In this document: in pieces, positions 48,658 to 56,591 of the stretch
How positions within the stretch are numbered: the stretch's first letter is position 1
Layout of the letters: the number at the start of each line of letters is the position of its first letter
Origin: Bacillota bacterium
Lineage (GTDB): Bacteria; Bacillota; Clostridia; Christensenellales; Aristaeellaceae
Direction of reading: 5' to 3'
Assembly (NCBI GenBank): GCA_023435435.1
Contig: JAEYRW010000046.1
Location: forward strand, 1-61,105
Length of the DNA stretch: 61,105 bases
Position numbers and translations under genes: made by a program
Notes under the pieces: generated by a model
Database searches by the model: none
The model's input: the letters and a program-made list of their open reading frames with translations, nothing else
Told to the model about the DNA's origin: nothing

Positions 48658-50272
48658 CGCGCCCTGCGGCGGGCGCTGCTTCTGCGGCAAGTGCGTCGTG
48701 CGCGCGGCGGGCGGGCTGAGCCCGGTCTGTGACGCGGAACGGCGCTTCCTCACGGACGCGCAACTTGCGGCGGGTTACCGGCTCGCCTGCGGGTGTACCG
48801 TCCAGGGAGAGGTGGAAGTCACCATCGAGGAAAGCGCCGCGCGGGTGCTGGTGGATGGCGCGAACGCGGAATTGATCCTCGATCCCGCTTATCGGATCGA
48901 AGAGACGCGGTGCGAAAAGCCCTCTTTGACGGCGCAAAAGTCCGACGCGGCACGGCTTTGCGAAGCGCTCGGCATTCCCGAGGCCGACATCACCGATAAG
49001 GCGTATCCGCAGCTTGCGGAAGCGCTGCGCGGGGGCGATGCGGCCTACGCGGCGCGCTTTCTCGGGAAAGTCATGGCGGTGACTGTCGAAAGACCCCGCG
49101 TCTTTGGGTGCGCGGTCGACATCGGCACCACCACAATGGCCGCCTATCTCGTTGACCTTGCCACAGGGGCTCTCGTCCGGACGGCTTCCATGCTCAATCC
49201 GCAGCGCGCCTACGGCGGCGACGTCATTACCCGCGCGAACCACACAATGGAGCACCCCGAGGGCCTTCAGACCCTCGCGCGGCTGGTGCGCGGCGGGATT
49301 TCTGACCTGATCGAGGAAATGCGCGGACGCGCCGGCGTCGAAGCGGCGGAGATCCGCCACGTGGCGCTGGTGGGAAACACGATCATGATGCACCTCGCGG
49401 CGGAGCTTAGCGTGAAATACATTGCCACGCTGCCGTTCGTGCCCGTCTACGCGGCGACGCGCCATGTGCCGGCGGAGGCGCTTGCGCTTCCCTATGAAGG
49501 CGCGGTGGTCACCCTCGGCCCCTGCGTCGCGGGCTACGTGGGCGCCGACACGGTGGCGGCCGTGCTGGCGTGCGGACTCGACGCGCCCGGTGAGGCGGCG
49601 CTGATGATCGACATCGGCACCAACGGCGAGATTGCCTTGCGCGTGGGCGACAGGATGTGGTGCTGTTCGGCGGCGGCGGGTCCGGCGTTCGAGGGCGCGC
49701 ACATCCGCTGCGGCTCCGGCGCTGTGGACGGCGCCATCGACCGCGTGAAGATTGAGGACGGCGCGCCTGCCGTCACCACCATCGGCGGCAAAAAGGCCGC
49801 CAGCATCTGCGGCAGCGGCATCGTGGATGCGGTGGCGGAAATGCTTCGGGAAGAGATCATCGACGAGACGGGGCGCATGGACGGCGATTTTTTCCTTGCG
49901 GACGGGGTTTTCATCTGCCAGAAGGACGTGCGGGAGGTGCAGCTCGCAAAGGCAGCCATCGCGGCGGGCATCGGTGTTCTCGCGGACGCGGCGGGGATTG
50001 AGGTTGGCCAGATCAAAAAGCTCTATCTTGCGGGTGGCTTCGGCAACTTCATCGACCGGAGGAGCGCCTGCGCCATCGGGCTTCTGCCCCCGGAGCTGGA
50101 GAACAGGATTGCGCCGGTAGGCAACGCCGCCGGGACGGGCGCGCGCATGATGATCGCGGATCAAAATGCCCTGAAACGCGCGGAAGAAGTCCGGCGCAGG
50201 ATGAAATACATAGAGCTTTCCGCCAGTGCCGATTTCCAGGAACGGTTTGCGGACAATATGCTGTTCGAATAA
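48557..50272 (+). CDS. 2Fe-2S ferredoxin/ASKHA protein, RACo-like (DUF4445)
   Basis: A 571-residue protein with an N-terminal plant-type ferredoxin domain (C37, C43, C46 and C78, in the C-x5-C-x2-C pattern), a linker, and a C-terminal ASKHA ATPase-like domain (AVDIGTTTMAAYLVDLATG, LNPQRAYGGDVITR, DIGTNGEIALRVG, LAGGFGNFIDRRSACAIG). This layout is that of reductive activators of corrinoid proteins, which use ATP to restore Co(I) in methyltransferase corrinoid proteins. GGGGAGGG lies upstream. No corrinoid protein or methyltransferase is adjacent. Overlaps ygiQ by 101 bases. Confidence 0.88.
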   Translation: MKLTINRGASRISAEAAAGEKLIEALDRAGASVSAPCGGRCFCGKCVVRAAGGLSPVCDAERRFLTDAQLAAGYRLACGCTVQGEVEVTIEESAARVLVDGANAELILDPAYRIEETRCEKPSLTAQKSDAARLCEALGIPEADITDKAYPQLAEALRGGDAAYAARFLGKVMAVTVERPRVFGCAVDIGTTTMAAYLVDLATGALVRTASMLNPQRAYGGDVITRANHTMEHPEGLQTLARLVRGGISDLIEEMRGRAGVEAAEIRHVALVGNTIMMHLAAELSVKYIATLPFVPVYAATRHVPAEALALPYEGAVVTLGPCVAGYVGADTVAAVLACGLDAPGEAALMIDIGTNGEIALRVGDRMWCCSAAAGPAFEGAHIRCGSGAVDGAIDRVKIEDGAPAVTTIGGKKAASICGSGIVDAVAEMLREEIIDETGRMDGDFFLADGVFICQKDVREVQLAKAAIAAGIGVLADAAGIEVGQIKKLYLAGGFGNFIDRRSACAIGLLPPELENRIAPVGNAAGTGARMMIADQNALKRAEEVRRRMKYIELSASADFQERFADNMLFE

Positions 50273-50278
50273 ACGGAC

Positions 50279-50307
50279 TTGACGGACTTCGGTATGTTTT
50301 GTATAAT
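50279..50307 (+). promoter_or_regulatory. sigma-A promoter of the tetR-amidase unit
   Basis: TTGACG (50279-50284), 17-bp spacer, TATAAT (50302-50307), about 35 bases before the regulator ATG. No clear palindrome overlaps it. Confidence 0.85.
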
Positions 50308-50348
50308 GGCATTATTACCGACTGGAGTTTGATGCGGAGGGAAAACGT

Positions 50349-51053
50349 ATGCGCAAGGGCGAGGAGAGCAAAAAGCGGATCATCGACGCGGCGGAGAAGC
50401 TTTTCAGCCAGAACGGCTATCAGGCGACGAGCGTGCAGGACGTGCTCGACGAGCTTTCCATCTCGAAGGGAGGCTTCTACCACTACTTCGAGACGAAGAT
50501 GGATTTGCTGGCCGCGGTCTGCAACCGTCGCGCGGAGCAATGGTACGGCGAGGGCGTTCAGTATGTGCGCGCCATGCGCGCGGACTCGGTGGAGAAGCTC
50601 AACGCGGCGCTGCGGCTCATGAACACCCTCGACCGGGAGACGCCCGCTTTGCTGGGGACGATCACGGAACTGACGCTCAGCGCCCAGGATGCCTCCGTTC
50701 GCCGTGAGCTTCGGATCATTACGCTCGAAATGCTGGTGCCCCTCATTGAGGAAATCCTGGATGCGGGCGCGCGCGAAAAGCAGTTCATTGTCAAGCGCAC
50801 GGCCGAAGTGGCGCGCATGATCGCGATGCTTGCCCTCGACGTCAACGAGGAGGCGTCCAGGCAGATCGCGGCGGATTTCGACAAGCCCGACTGCGCGCAC
50901 AGCGTTCTCGAGCTTTTGAGCGCGTACCGGGAAGCCATCGAAACCATCGTCAACGCACCCTACGGTTCCATTGAGCTGTTCGACCTGGGCGATATGATTT
51001 CCGCAATCGGCCGCATCGTCACGAATTTGAAGGGAACCAGGCGGGAAATCTAG
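50349..51053 (+). CDS. TetR-family transcriptional regulator
   Basis: A 234-residue repressor. The N-terminal helix-turn-helix is complete: KRIIDAAEKLFSQNGYQATSVQDVLDELSISKGGFYHYFETK (positions about 8-50, read as successive helices). The C-terminal ligand domain is helical and unlike any group I can name. GGAGGGAAAACGT precedes the ATG. It heads a unit with a cell-wall amidase and may autoregulate; target genes are unknown. Confidence 0.92.
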   Translation: MRKGEESKKRIIDAAEKLFSQNGYQATSVQDVLDELSISKGGFYHYFETKMDLLAAVCNRRAEQWYGEGVQYVRAMRADSVEKLNAALRLMNTLDRETPALLGTITELTLSAQDASVRRELRIITLEMLVPLIEEILDAGAREKQFIVKRTAEVARMIAMLALDVNEEASRQIAADFDKPDCAHSVLELLSAYREAIETIVNAPYGSIELFDLGDMISAIGRIVTNLKGTRREI

Positions 51054-51081
51054 CGTCAAATGAGGGAACGGAAGTGATAAA

Positions 51082-51879
51082 ATGAGACGCGCAATCGGAC
51101 TGACCGCAGTCTTGCTCCTCATACTCGCGGTCCTTGGGGTTTCCGTGGGCGAGGACGCCACGCAGGCGCCGGTCAATGAGGATGCCGTGGAAACGCCGAC
51201 GTCGACCCCCGATCCGGGAGTTTTGACCTGGGATCTGATGGACGAGGGCGGACGGCTTTCGGGAATCGTCATCTGCATCGACCCGGGCCATCAGTCCATG
51301 GGGAATTATGATCTGGAGCCCATCGCACCCGGAAGCGACATCGAAAAAACAAAGACGAGTTCCGGCACACAGGGCGTCAAGTCCCGCGTGCCCGAATACG
51401 AGGTGAACCTCGAGGTTTCACTGATGCTGCGCGACGCGCTGGAGGCGGAAGGCGCCACTGTGGTCATGACGCGGGAAGGCAATAACGTCGACATCTCGAA
51501 CATTGAGCGCGCCCAGATCGCAAACGAGGCGGGCGCCGACCTGTTTTTGCGGATTCACTGCAACGGTTCGGAGGACTCGTCTGTCAACGGCATCGGGCTT
51601 TACGTGCGCGAGACGGGCACATGCGCCCAGGAGAGCTACGACGCGGCCGAGAGCCTTTTGCCCGCCATGGCGGACGCCACCGGCGCCAAGGCCAACGGCA
51701 TCTATAAGCGCGACACCTATACGGGCCTCAACTGGGCCGAAATGCCGGCCATTCTCGTGGAGATGGGCTACATGTCCAACGCCGACGAGGATATGAAGCT
51801 TGTAGACTACGACTATCAGGAACTGCTCGTCAAGGGCATCGTTGAGGGTGTGTGCGGCTATTTTGGGAAATGGGAGTGA
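51082..51879 (+). CDS. secreted N-acetylmuramoyl-L-alanine amidase (Amidase_3)
   Basis: A zinc amidase cleaving the MurNAc-L-Ala bond, 265 residues. A signal peptide (RRAIGLTAVLLLILAVLGVS) is followed by a Thr/Pro/Glu linker. Catalytic-zone motifs are VICIDPGHQ (H70), YEVNLEVSLML (Glu), LFLRIHCNGSED (His) and AILVEMGYMSN (catalytic Glu). It is expected outside the membrane in wall turnover or sporulation. It lies 29 bases after tetR and four bases before the DUF6157 gene. Confidence 0.93.
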   Translation: MRRAIGLTAVLLLILAVLGVSVGEDATQAPVNEDAVETPTSTPDPGVLTWDLMDEGGRLSGIVICIDPGHQSMGNYDLEPIAPGSDIEKTKTSSGTQGVKSRVPEYEVNLEVSLMLRDALEAEGATVVMTREGNNVDISNIERAQIANEAGADLFLRIHCNGSEDSSVNGIGLYVRETGTCAQESYDAAESLLPAMADATGAKANGIYKRDTYTGLNWAEMPAILVEMGYMSNADEDMKLVDYDYQELLVKGIVEGVCGYFGKWE

Positions 51880-51883
51880 TTTT

Positions 51884-52303
51884 GTGCACGCCACGGACTA
51901 CAAAAGCACATTCATCGAAATCGCCGAGGATTGCCCCGTGCGCACCGGCGTCGAGCCGCCCGTGAAGCGGAAGAAGTCGGTTGCCCGGCTTCAATACGAA
52001 TTTCTTGCGTCCGCGCCCTACACGCACACCTCCGACGAGCTGCTGCTTTCGGTTCACATGATCACGGGCGGCATTCCGGAGGTGCAGAGGGAGGCTGAAC
52101 GAGAAAAGCTGTTTTCCAAGGGACAGGCCTGCATGCGCTCCTCCGATTTGGGGAAGCGCTACGGCTGGGGCGTTCATTTTGACGGCGCGGGGCGTATGGC
52201 CCTTTACGCCGCCGATTCCCCCGAATATGCACTCTTCCGCGCCGACTCCGCCCTTGCGCATAAAAGAGCGATGCGCTCCTCAAAAAAAGAGGCGCAGGGT
52301 TGA
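51884..52303 (+). CDS. DUF6157-like protein, function unknown
   Basis: A 139-residue soluble protein. HATDYKSTFIEIAEDCPV at the start, then SVARLQYEFL, PYTHTSDELLLSVH and GWGVHFDGAGRMALY, resemble the DUF6157 family. GTG 51884 is chosen because it begins the conserved segment and GGGAG lies upstream. The aspS promoter overlaps its stop codon. No catalytic motif is visible. Confidence 0.75.
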   Translation: MHATDYKSTFIEIAEDCPVRTGVEPPVKRKKSVARLQYEFLASAPYTHTSDELLLSVHMITGGIPEVQREAEREKLFSKGQACMRSSDLGKRYGWGVHFDGAGRMALYAADSPEYALFRADSALAHKRAMRSSKKEAQG

Positions 52304-52328
52304 CGTCCGCGGACGAGTGGGATATACT
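52300..52328 (+). promoter_or_regulatory. sigma-A promoter of aspS
   Basis: TTGACG (52300-52305), 17-bp spacer, TATACT (52323-52328). The transcript would start near 52335 and carry a leader of about 250 nt before the aspS start. Confidence 0.8.
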
Positions 52329-52360
52329 TGACATTAATTCAGTTAAACCGGAGGCACGGC

Positions 52361-52393
52361 ATGTTTTTGAAGAACATGGACGATGATCCTTAG
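52361..52393 (+). CDS. leader peptide of aspS (MFLKNMDDDP)
   Basis: A 10-codon reading frame with GGAGG six bases before its ATG, inside the aspS leader. It reads M-F-L-K-N-M-D-D-D-P and stops at TAG 52391-52393. The run GAC-GAT-GAT codes for three Asp, preceded two codons earlier by Asn. This suits a sensor of charged tRNA-Asp (and tRNA-Asn, if the downstream enzyme charges both). The stop codon touches the first hairpin of the attenuator. Its existence is inferred from sequence only. Confidence 0.75.
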   Translation: MFLKNMDDDP

Positions 52394-52490
52394 CGCTTGA
52401 TTCGTGGAATATGCCGCGGGTCGAAGCGCCAAGTTTCGTGCCGCGGGGAATGATGAAAAAAGGCCTCGCCCGCACGACGGGCGGGGTTTT
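52393..52490 (+). promoter_or_regulatory. transcription attenuator of aspS
   Basis: Three mutually exclusive pairings can be drawn. Stem A joins GCGCTT (52393-52398) with AAGCGC (52424-52429). An antiterminator joins GCGGG-T-CGA (52416-52424) with TCGCCCGC (52466-52473). The terminator stem is at 52464-52486. A ribosome stalled on the Asp codons would cover the left arm of stem A, freeing the antiterminator; rapid translation and release would let stem A and the terminator form. No T-box sequence (AGGGTGGNACCGCG) is present, and the leader is too short for one. Confidence 0.65.
52464..52490 (+). terminator. attenuator terminator before aspS
   Basis: A 9-bp stem (CCTCGCCCG with CGGGCGGGG, one G-T pair) around a 5-nt loop, followed by TTTT-C-ATTT. 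The flanking ATGAAAA and TTTTCAT extend the stem. It ends about 90 bases before the aspS start. Confidence 0.85.
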
Positions 52491-52581
52491 CATTTGTTGG
52501 GGGGTGGTCGCATGAGGCAGGATGGTGCCGGGTTTGACGCGGGCGCGGCTTTTCCGAAAAAACAAGGAGGTTTCGTTTCGT

Positions 52582-53868
52582 ATGGAAAGGACATGCGTGA
52601 AGGACATTCGTCCCGGGAACCATTATAGGGTCGGCGGTTTTCTCGCCAACATCCGGCTCAAAAAAACAATGGCATTTCTTGTTTTGCGGGACAGGACCGG
52701 GCAGCTTCAACTGACCGTCGACCGTGGGTTGCATCCCGAATTCGAGGAGGCGCTTCAAAGGCTCACGGTGGAATCCGTCGTGACGGCGGAGGGCGCGGCC
52801 GTGGGAAATCCCTCTGTCAGGCTGGGCGGCATCGAGCTTCTGCCGGACATGCTGCGCGTGGAATCCGTTGCCGAGGCGTATCCGCTGCTCCCCGAATCCG
52901 GAATTGACGTGCGGCTGGATTATCGCTGGCTCGACCTGCGCGCCGAAAGGCAGCGCGCCGTCTTTGAAATCCAGACGACGCTGGCCTCTGCCGTGCGCGA
53001 GTTCCTGCTTGCGCGCGATTTCTGCGAAATTCACACGCCCAAGCTCATCGCGGCGGCCAGCGAGTCCGGCGCGGAGGTGTTTGCGGTCAAGTATTTTGAC
53101 CGCAAGGCGTACCTGGCCCAAAGCCCGCAGTTCTACAAGCAGATGGCCATGGCGGGCGGGTTGGAGCGCATCTTCGAGGTCGGACCGGTGTTCCGCGCGG
53201 AAAAATCGCACACCAATCGCCACGCCACTGAGTTTACCGGCGTCGATCTGGAATTCTCCTACATCGACTCGTACCGGGATGTGATGGCCCTCGAAGCGGA
53301 GCTTCTCGCCTTTGCCCTATCACGGGTCGCGGAAAAGCACGGAGCGCAGATCCCGCGCCTGTTCGGCGAGGAGGTCATCGTGCCCAAACTGCCCTTTCCG
53401 GAAATCAGGCTTCGCGACCTCTACCGGGAGCTGGAAAAGAGATATGGGTATGCCGTTCCGGAGGCGGAGATGGGGGACATGACCACCGAAGCGGAGCAGC
53501 TTTCGCACAGGTTCGCCGCCGAGGAATACGGACACGAATTTCTGTTCGTCACCGATTTCTCAAAGGAGAAGCGGGCCTTCTACCACATGCGTGAAGACGG
53601 CGTGCCCCAAGGGTACGACCTCATCTGGCGCGGTGTGGAGATCACCACGGGCGCCCAGCGCGAGCACCGCTATGAGGTTTTGAAGGCGCAGGCGGAGGAA
53701 AAAGGGCTCGCGGAGGACGTAAAATTCTATCTGGAATTCTTCCGGTACGGCTGTCCGCCCCACGGCGGCTTCGGGTTGGGACTCGACCGGCTCACGATGC
53801 TGCTCCTGAACGTGCCCATCAAGGAGGCCATGTTCCTGTTCAGAGGCCCGTCGCGGCTCACGCCTTGA
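52582..53868 (+). CDS. aspS: aspartyl-tRNA synthetase, short archaeal/AspS2 type (possibly non-discriminating)
   Basis: A class II synthetase, 428 residues, much shorter than the usual bacterial enzyme of about 590 because the GAD insertion is absent. An OB-fold anticodon domain (about 5-105) precedes the catalytic core. Motif 2 is VGPVFRAEKSHTNRHATEF and motif 3 is GGFGLGLDRLTML. Near the end FLFRGPSRLTP replaces the common FPRDxxRLxP. Enzymes of this type often charge both tRNA-Asp and tRNA-Asn for the transamidation route. ATG 52582 follows AAGGAGG. Controlled by the leader described. Confidence 0.88.
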   Translation: MERTCVKDIRPGNHYRVGGFLANIRLKKTMAFLVLRDRTGQLQLTVDRGLHPEFEEALQRLTVESVVTAEGAAVGNPSVRLGGIELLPDMLRVESVAEAYPLLPESGIDVRLDYRWLDLRAERQRAVFEIQTTLASAVREFLLARDFCEIHTPKLIAAASESGAEVFAVKYFDRKAYLAQSPQFYKQMAMAGGLERIFEVGPVFRAEKSHTNRHATEFTGVDLEFSYIDSYRDVMALEAELLAFALSRVAEKHGAQIPRLFGEEVIVPKLPFPEIRLRDLYRELEKRYGYAVPEAEMGDMTTEAEQLSHRFAAEEYGHEFLFVTDFSKEKRAFYHMREDGVPQGYDLIWRGVEITTGAQREHRYEVLKAQAEEKGLAEDVKFYLEFFRYGCPPHGGFGLGLDRLTMLLLNVPIKEAMFLFRGPSRLTP

Positions 53869-53880
53869 CGGAAACATAAC

Positions 53881-53909
53881 TTGCAATTTGAGGTATGTTC
53901 CTGTATAAT
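53881..53909 (+). promoter_or_regulatory. sigma-A promoter of rplU
   Basis: TTGCAA (53881-53886), 17-bp spacer, TATAAT (53904-53909), predicting a start near 53916. Confidence 0.85.
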
Positions 53910-53915
53910 TGTTGG

Positions 53916-53997
53916 GACAGCCGCACGGGATTGGCTCGTAAGTGCGCTTTGGCGCCGCCTCGACCCGGCGAGATTGAGACACAGGAGGGAAACGCGC
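53916..53997 (+). promoter_or_regulatory. candidate bL21 (L21-type) autoregulatory leader
   Basis: About 80 nt of 5' leader with GC-rich inverted segments (GGCTCG, GGCGCCGCC, CTCGACCCGGCGAG). Firmicutes often have an L21 leader structure here that binds the ribosomal protein. The position fits, but I did not confirm the consensus fold. Confidence 0.4.
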
Positions 53998-54309
53998 GTG
54001 TACGCAGTCATTCAGACAGGTGGCAAGCAGTACCGTGTTCAGCAGGGCGACGTCATCTACGTTGAGAAACTCGACCGCCAGGCCGGCGACACGGTCTCCT
54101 TCGACGAGGTGCTCCTCGTGACCAAGGACGGGGCCACCACCATCGGCGCCCCCACGGTCGCTGGTGCGAAGGTCGAGGGCAAGGTCCTTTCTCAGGTGAA
54201 GGGAAAGAAGATCGTCGTCTACAAGTACAAGTCTAAAAAGAACGAGCGCAAGAAGCAGGGACACCGTCAGCCCTACACGAAGGTCGAGATCGTTTCGGTC
54301 AACGCCTGA
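53998..54309 (+). CDS. rplU: 50S ribosomal protein bL21
   Basis: A 103-residue large-subunit protein. The typical start MYAVIQTGGKQYRVQQGDV and C-terminal RQPYTKVEIVSVNA are present, with the basic core KSKKNERKKQGHR. GTG 53998 follows AGGAGGG at nine bases. The rplU-prp-rpmA order is standard in Firmicutes. Its stop overlaps the prp start. Confidence 0.98.
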   Translation: MYAVIQTGGKQYRVQQGDVIYVEKLDRQAGDTVSFDEVLLVTKDGATTIGAPTVAGAKVEGKVLSQVKGKKIVVYKYKSKKNERKKQGHRQPYTKVEIVSVNA

Positions 54310-54668
54310 TGACGACGGTCGCTTTTTTTCGGGCCGCGGATCAAAGCCTTATCGGCTTTGAGGCGTCCGGGCACACGGGGTTTGCCGAGGCGGGCGAGGA
54401 CATCGTCTGCGCGGCGGTCTCGGCGCTTACGGAGGCGACGCTCAACGGACTTCGGTCGGTGCTCAAGGCCCCGCTGATGTTTGACCGCAACGAAGAAGAA
54501 GCGCTTTTGACCGCATGCCTGACGCCGGAATGTCCGAGGGAGACGCTGGAAAAGGCGCAAATTCTCCTTCTGACGCTTCTGGAAGCCGTTCAGGCCATCG
54601 CGGGGGAATATCCCCGCAACGTTCGCATCATCTTCAAGGAACGGAGGAAATACGCATGTTCAGAATAA
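54309..54668 (+). CDS. prp: ribosomal-processing cysteine protease Prp
   Basis: A 119-residue cysteine protease that removes the N-terminal extension of bL27. GHTGFAEAGEDIVCAAVSAL contains the catalytic pair H22 and C34. The adjacent bL27 has a matching cleavage site. The ATG overlaps the rplU stop, and the 3' end overlaps rpmA by 13 bases. Confidence 0.95.
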   Translation: MTTVAFFRAADQSLIGFEASGHTGFAEAGEDIVCAAVSALTEATLNGLRSVLKAPLMFDRNEEEALLTACLTPECPRETLEKAQILLLTLLEAVQAIAGEYPRNVRIIFKERRKYACSE

Positions 54669-54952
54669 ATCTCCAGCTCTTCGCGCACAAGAAGGGAATG
54701 GGTTCCTCCCGGAACGGCCGCGACAGCCATGCCCAGCGGCTTGGCACCAAGCGCGCCGACGGCCAGTACGTGCTCGCGGGCAACATCCTCGTCCGCCAGC
54801 GCGGAACCCGCATCCATCCCGGCACCAACGTGGGCATCGGCGACGACGACACCCTCTACGCAAAGATGGACGGCGTCGTGAAGTTCGAGCGTCTCGGCAA
54901 GACCCGCAAAAAGGTCAGCATCTATCCCAAGACCGAGATCGCGGCGGAATAA
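54656..54952 (+). CDS. rpmA: 50S ribosomal protein bL27 with Prp-cleaved extension
   Basis: A 98-residue protein. The N-terminus MFRINLQLF precedes AHKKGMGSSRNGRDSHAQRL; in Firmicutes Prp cuts after the F (here F9), exposing the mature N-terminus that reaches the peptidyl-transferase centre. The core (VLAGNILVRQRGTRIHPG) is canonical. The ATG follows GGAGGAAATACGC and lies inside the end of prp. Confidence 0.98.
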   Translation: MFRINLQLFAHKKGMGSSRNGRDSHAQRLGTKRADGQYVLAGNILVRQRGTRIHPGTNVGIGDDDTLYAKMDGVVKFERLGKTRKKVSIYPKTEIAAE

Positions 54953-54964
54953 TCACGATCCAAC

Positions 54965-54998
54965 GAGCCCGCGCGGCTTTCCGCGGGGGCTCCTTTTT
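54965..54998 (+). terminator. terminator of the rplU-prp-rpmA operon
   Basis: GAGCCC-GCG pairs with CGCGGGGGCTC with a two-base bulge, followed by five T residues. It ends seven bases before the next gene's ATG. Confidence 0.8.
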
Positions 54999-55004
54999 AT
55001 ACGA

Positions 55005-55835
55005 ATGAAGAAAATGATCGGCACGGAGAACATCGATCTCGCGCTTACCCTTGTGGAAAGCGCGCAGTCCTTTGTGTGGACGGAGGCGGGCGGGGCGCAC
55101 GGCGCGGTGCTGGACGATTGCCCCGTCTGGCTTTGGACGGAGGGCGGCGGCATCTGGTGCGAGGGCTGCGGCGCGTCGAAGATGCGCGCGTATCTCGATC
55201 TCGACCGGGACTACGCGAAAATCGCGGCGGAGTACGCGCGGTTTGCGCGCGCGACGGCGGCCATGGGGTTGTATCCGGGGCTCAGGCTCCTGAACCAGCC
55301 GACATGGGAGACGCTTGCCGCGTTCATCATCTCCGCCAATAACAACGTCGGCCGCATCCGCGCCATTGTGAGAAGGCTCATGGAGACCTACGGCGACAGG
55401 TACGACACGGCCCGCGGGCCGCTGTTTTCGTTCCCGGCGCCCGTACGGCTGGCGAACTGTTCCGAGGACGAGCTGCGCGCGATGGGCATGGGCTATCGCG
55501 ACAAATACCTCGTCCGGACGGCGCGTGCGGTGGCGGACGGGTTCCGGCTGGACGAACTGCGCGCGATGGACTATGTGACGGCGCACAGGGCGCTGACCGG
55601 GCTCATGGGCGTGGGGGACAAGGTGGCCGACTGTGTGCAGCTTTTTGGCTGCGGGCACACCGAAGCGTATCCCGTGGACGTCTGGATTGCCCGCATCACC
55701 CAATCGGTCTTTGGCATCGATACGGAAAACCGCAAATTACTGGGAGAGCGCGCACGGGCGTTGCTTGGCAAGAACGCCGGAATTCTCCAGCAGTTTTTGT
55801 TCCACGCGGCGCGAACGGGCGCGATGGAGGTGTAA
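55005..55835 (+). CDS. 8-oxoguanine DNA glycosylase, OGG/HhH-GPD family
   Basis: A 276-residue base-excision enzyme. An N-terminal beta-rich domain precedes the helical HhH-GPD core. The helix-hairpin-helix LMGVGDKVADCVQLFG carries the catalytic lysine K206, and AYPVDVWI carries the aspartate D225; having both indicates a bifunctional glycosylase/lyase such as OGG. Start ATG 55005 has no clear ribosome site, and ATG 55014 (MIGTENID) is an alternative. The T-run of the upstream terminator abuts it, so its promoter is unclear. Confidence 0.85.
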   Translation: MKKMIGTENIDLALTLVESAQSFVWTEAGGAHGAVLDDCPVWLWTEGGGIWCEGCGASKMRAYLDLDRDYAKIAAEYARFARATAAMGLYPGLRLLNQPTWETLAAFIISANNNVGRIRAIVRRLMETYGDRYDTARGPLFSFPAPVRLANCSEDELRAMGMGYRDKYLVRTARAVADGFRLDELRAMDYVTAHRALTGLMGVGDKVADCVQLFGCGHTEAYPVDVWIARITQSVFGIDTENRKLLGERARALLGKNAGILQQFLFHAARTGAMEV

Positions 55836-55837
55836 GC

Positions 55838-56518
55838 ATGCTGGGTGTGACGGTGAACTTCTGCGCCGTAATCGCGGGCGGCATTTTGGGAACACTTCTC
55901 AAGGGGGGCATTCCGGAACGGTACCGGGTGCTCATTCAGCAGGGCATCGCGCTCTGTGTGCTCGCCATCGGGATCATGGGAATCATCGCCACCCAAAACA
56001 TGCTCCTGGTCATCATCTCCATCGTCATCGGCGCCGCGCTGGGCACGCTGCTCAAAATTGAGACGGGCGTGGAAAACCTCGGCGCGTGGGCGCAGACGAA
56101 ATTCCATAAGGGCGGCTTTGCCGAAGGGTTTGTGAATGCGACGCTCCTTTTCTCCATCGGCTCCATGGCGGTGGTTGGCTCCCTGAACGCTGGATTCGGC
56201 GATTCGTCGACGCTGCTCGCCAAGGCGGCGCTGGACGGCGTGACATCCGTCATCATCGCCTCGACCCTTGGGATCGGCGTGGCGTTTTCCGCCGCGCCCA
56301 TGACGGTATACCAGGGCGGAATCGCGCTTCTCGCCGGCCTCGTCCGGCCCTATATGACGGACGATATGATCCGGGAAATGGGCGCTGTGGGTTCGCTGCT
56401 CATCGTGGCGCTGGGCCTCAACATGCTGGGCGTGGTCAAAATCAGGGTGGCGAACATGCTTCCCGCCATGTTCGTGCCCTGCGTCTATTTCCCCATCGCG
56501 GCGCTTTTTAACATGTAG
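55838..56518 (+). CDS. DUF554 family membrane protein
   Basis: A 226-residue integral membrane protein with about seven hydrophobic segments. VNFCAVIAGGILGTLLKGGIPER, LKIETGVENLGAWAQTKF and VNATLLFSIGSMAVVGSLNAG (each a known family block) place it in DUF554. Function unproven; a transporter role is suspected for the family. It lies two bases after the glycosylase and is followed by a terminator. Confidence 0.92.
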   Translation: MLGVTVNFCAVIAGGILGTLLKGGIPERYRVLIQQGIALCVLAIGIMGIIATQNMLLVIISIVIGAALGTLLKIETGVENLGAWAQTKFHKGGFAEGFVNATLLFSIGSMAVVGSLNAGFGDSSTLLAKAALDGVTSVIIASTLGIGVAFSAAPMTVYQGGIALLAGLVRPYMTDDMIREMGAVGSLLIVALGLNMLGVVKIRVANMLPAMFVPCVYFPIAALFNM

Positions 56519-56547
56519 ACGAGATTGAAACAAACTGTGAACAATGG

Positions 56548-56578
56548 CCGCCCGGGCACAAGCCCGGGCCTTTTCTTT
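56548..56578 (+). terminator. terminator after the DUF554 gene
   Basis: GCCCGGGC pairs with GCCCGGGC around ACAA, then TTTTCTTT. Confidence 0.85.
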
Positions 56579-56591
56579 AGTTTCCATTTAG

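Noticed and set aside
46561..48753. Minus-strand frame of 730 codons opposite ygiQ
   Set aside because: It is antisense to a gene with an intact radical SAM motif and bridges three plus-strand genes.
52393..52490. T-box riboswitch before aspS
   Set aside because: The leader is only about 155 nt up to the terminator and lacks the AGGGTGGNACCGCG T-box sequence and a stem I region. GTGGAATATGCCGCGG at 52404-52419 only superficially resembles it.
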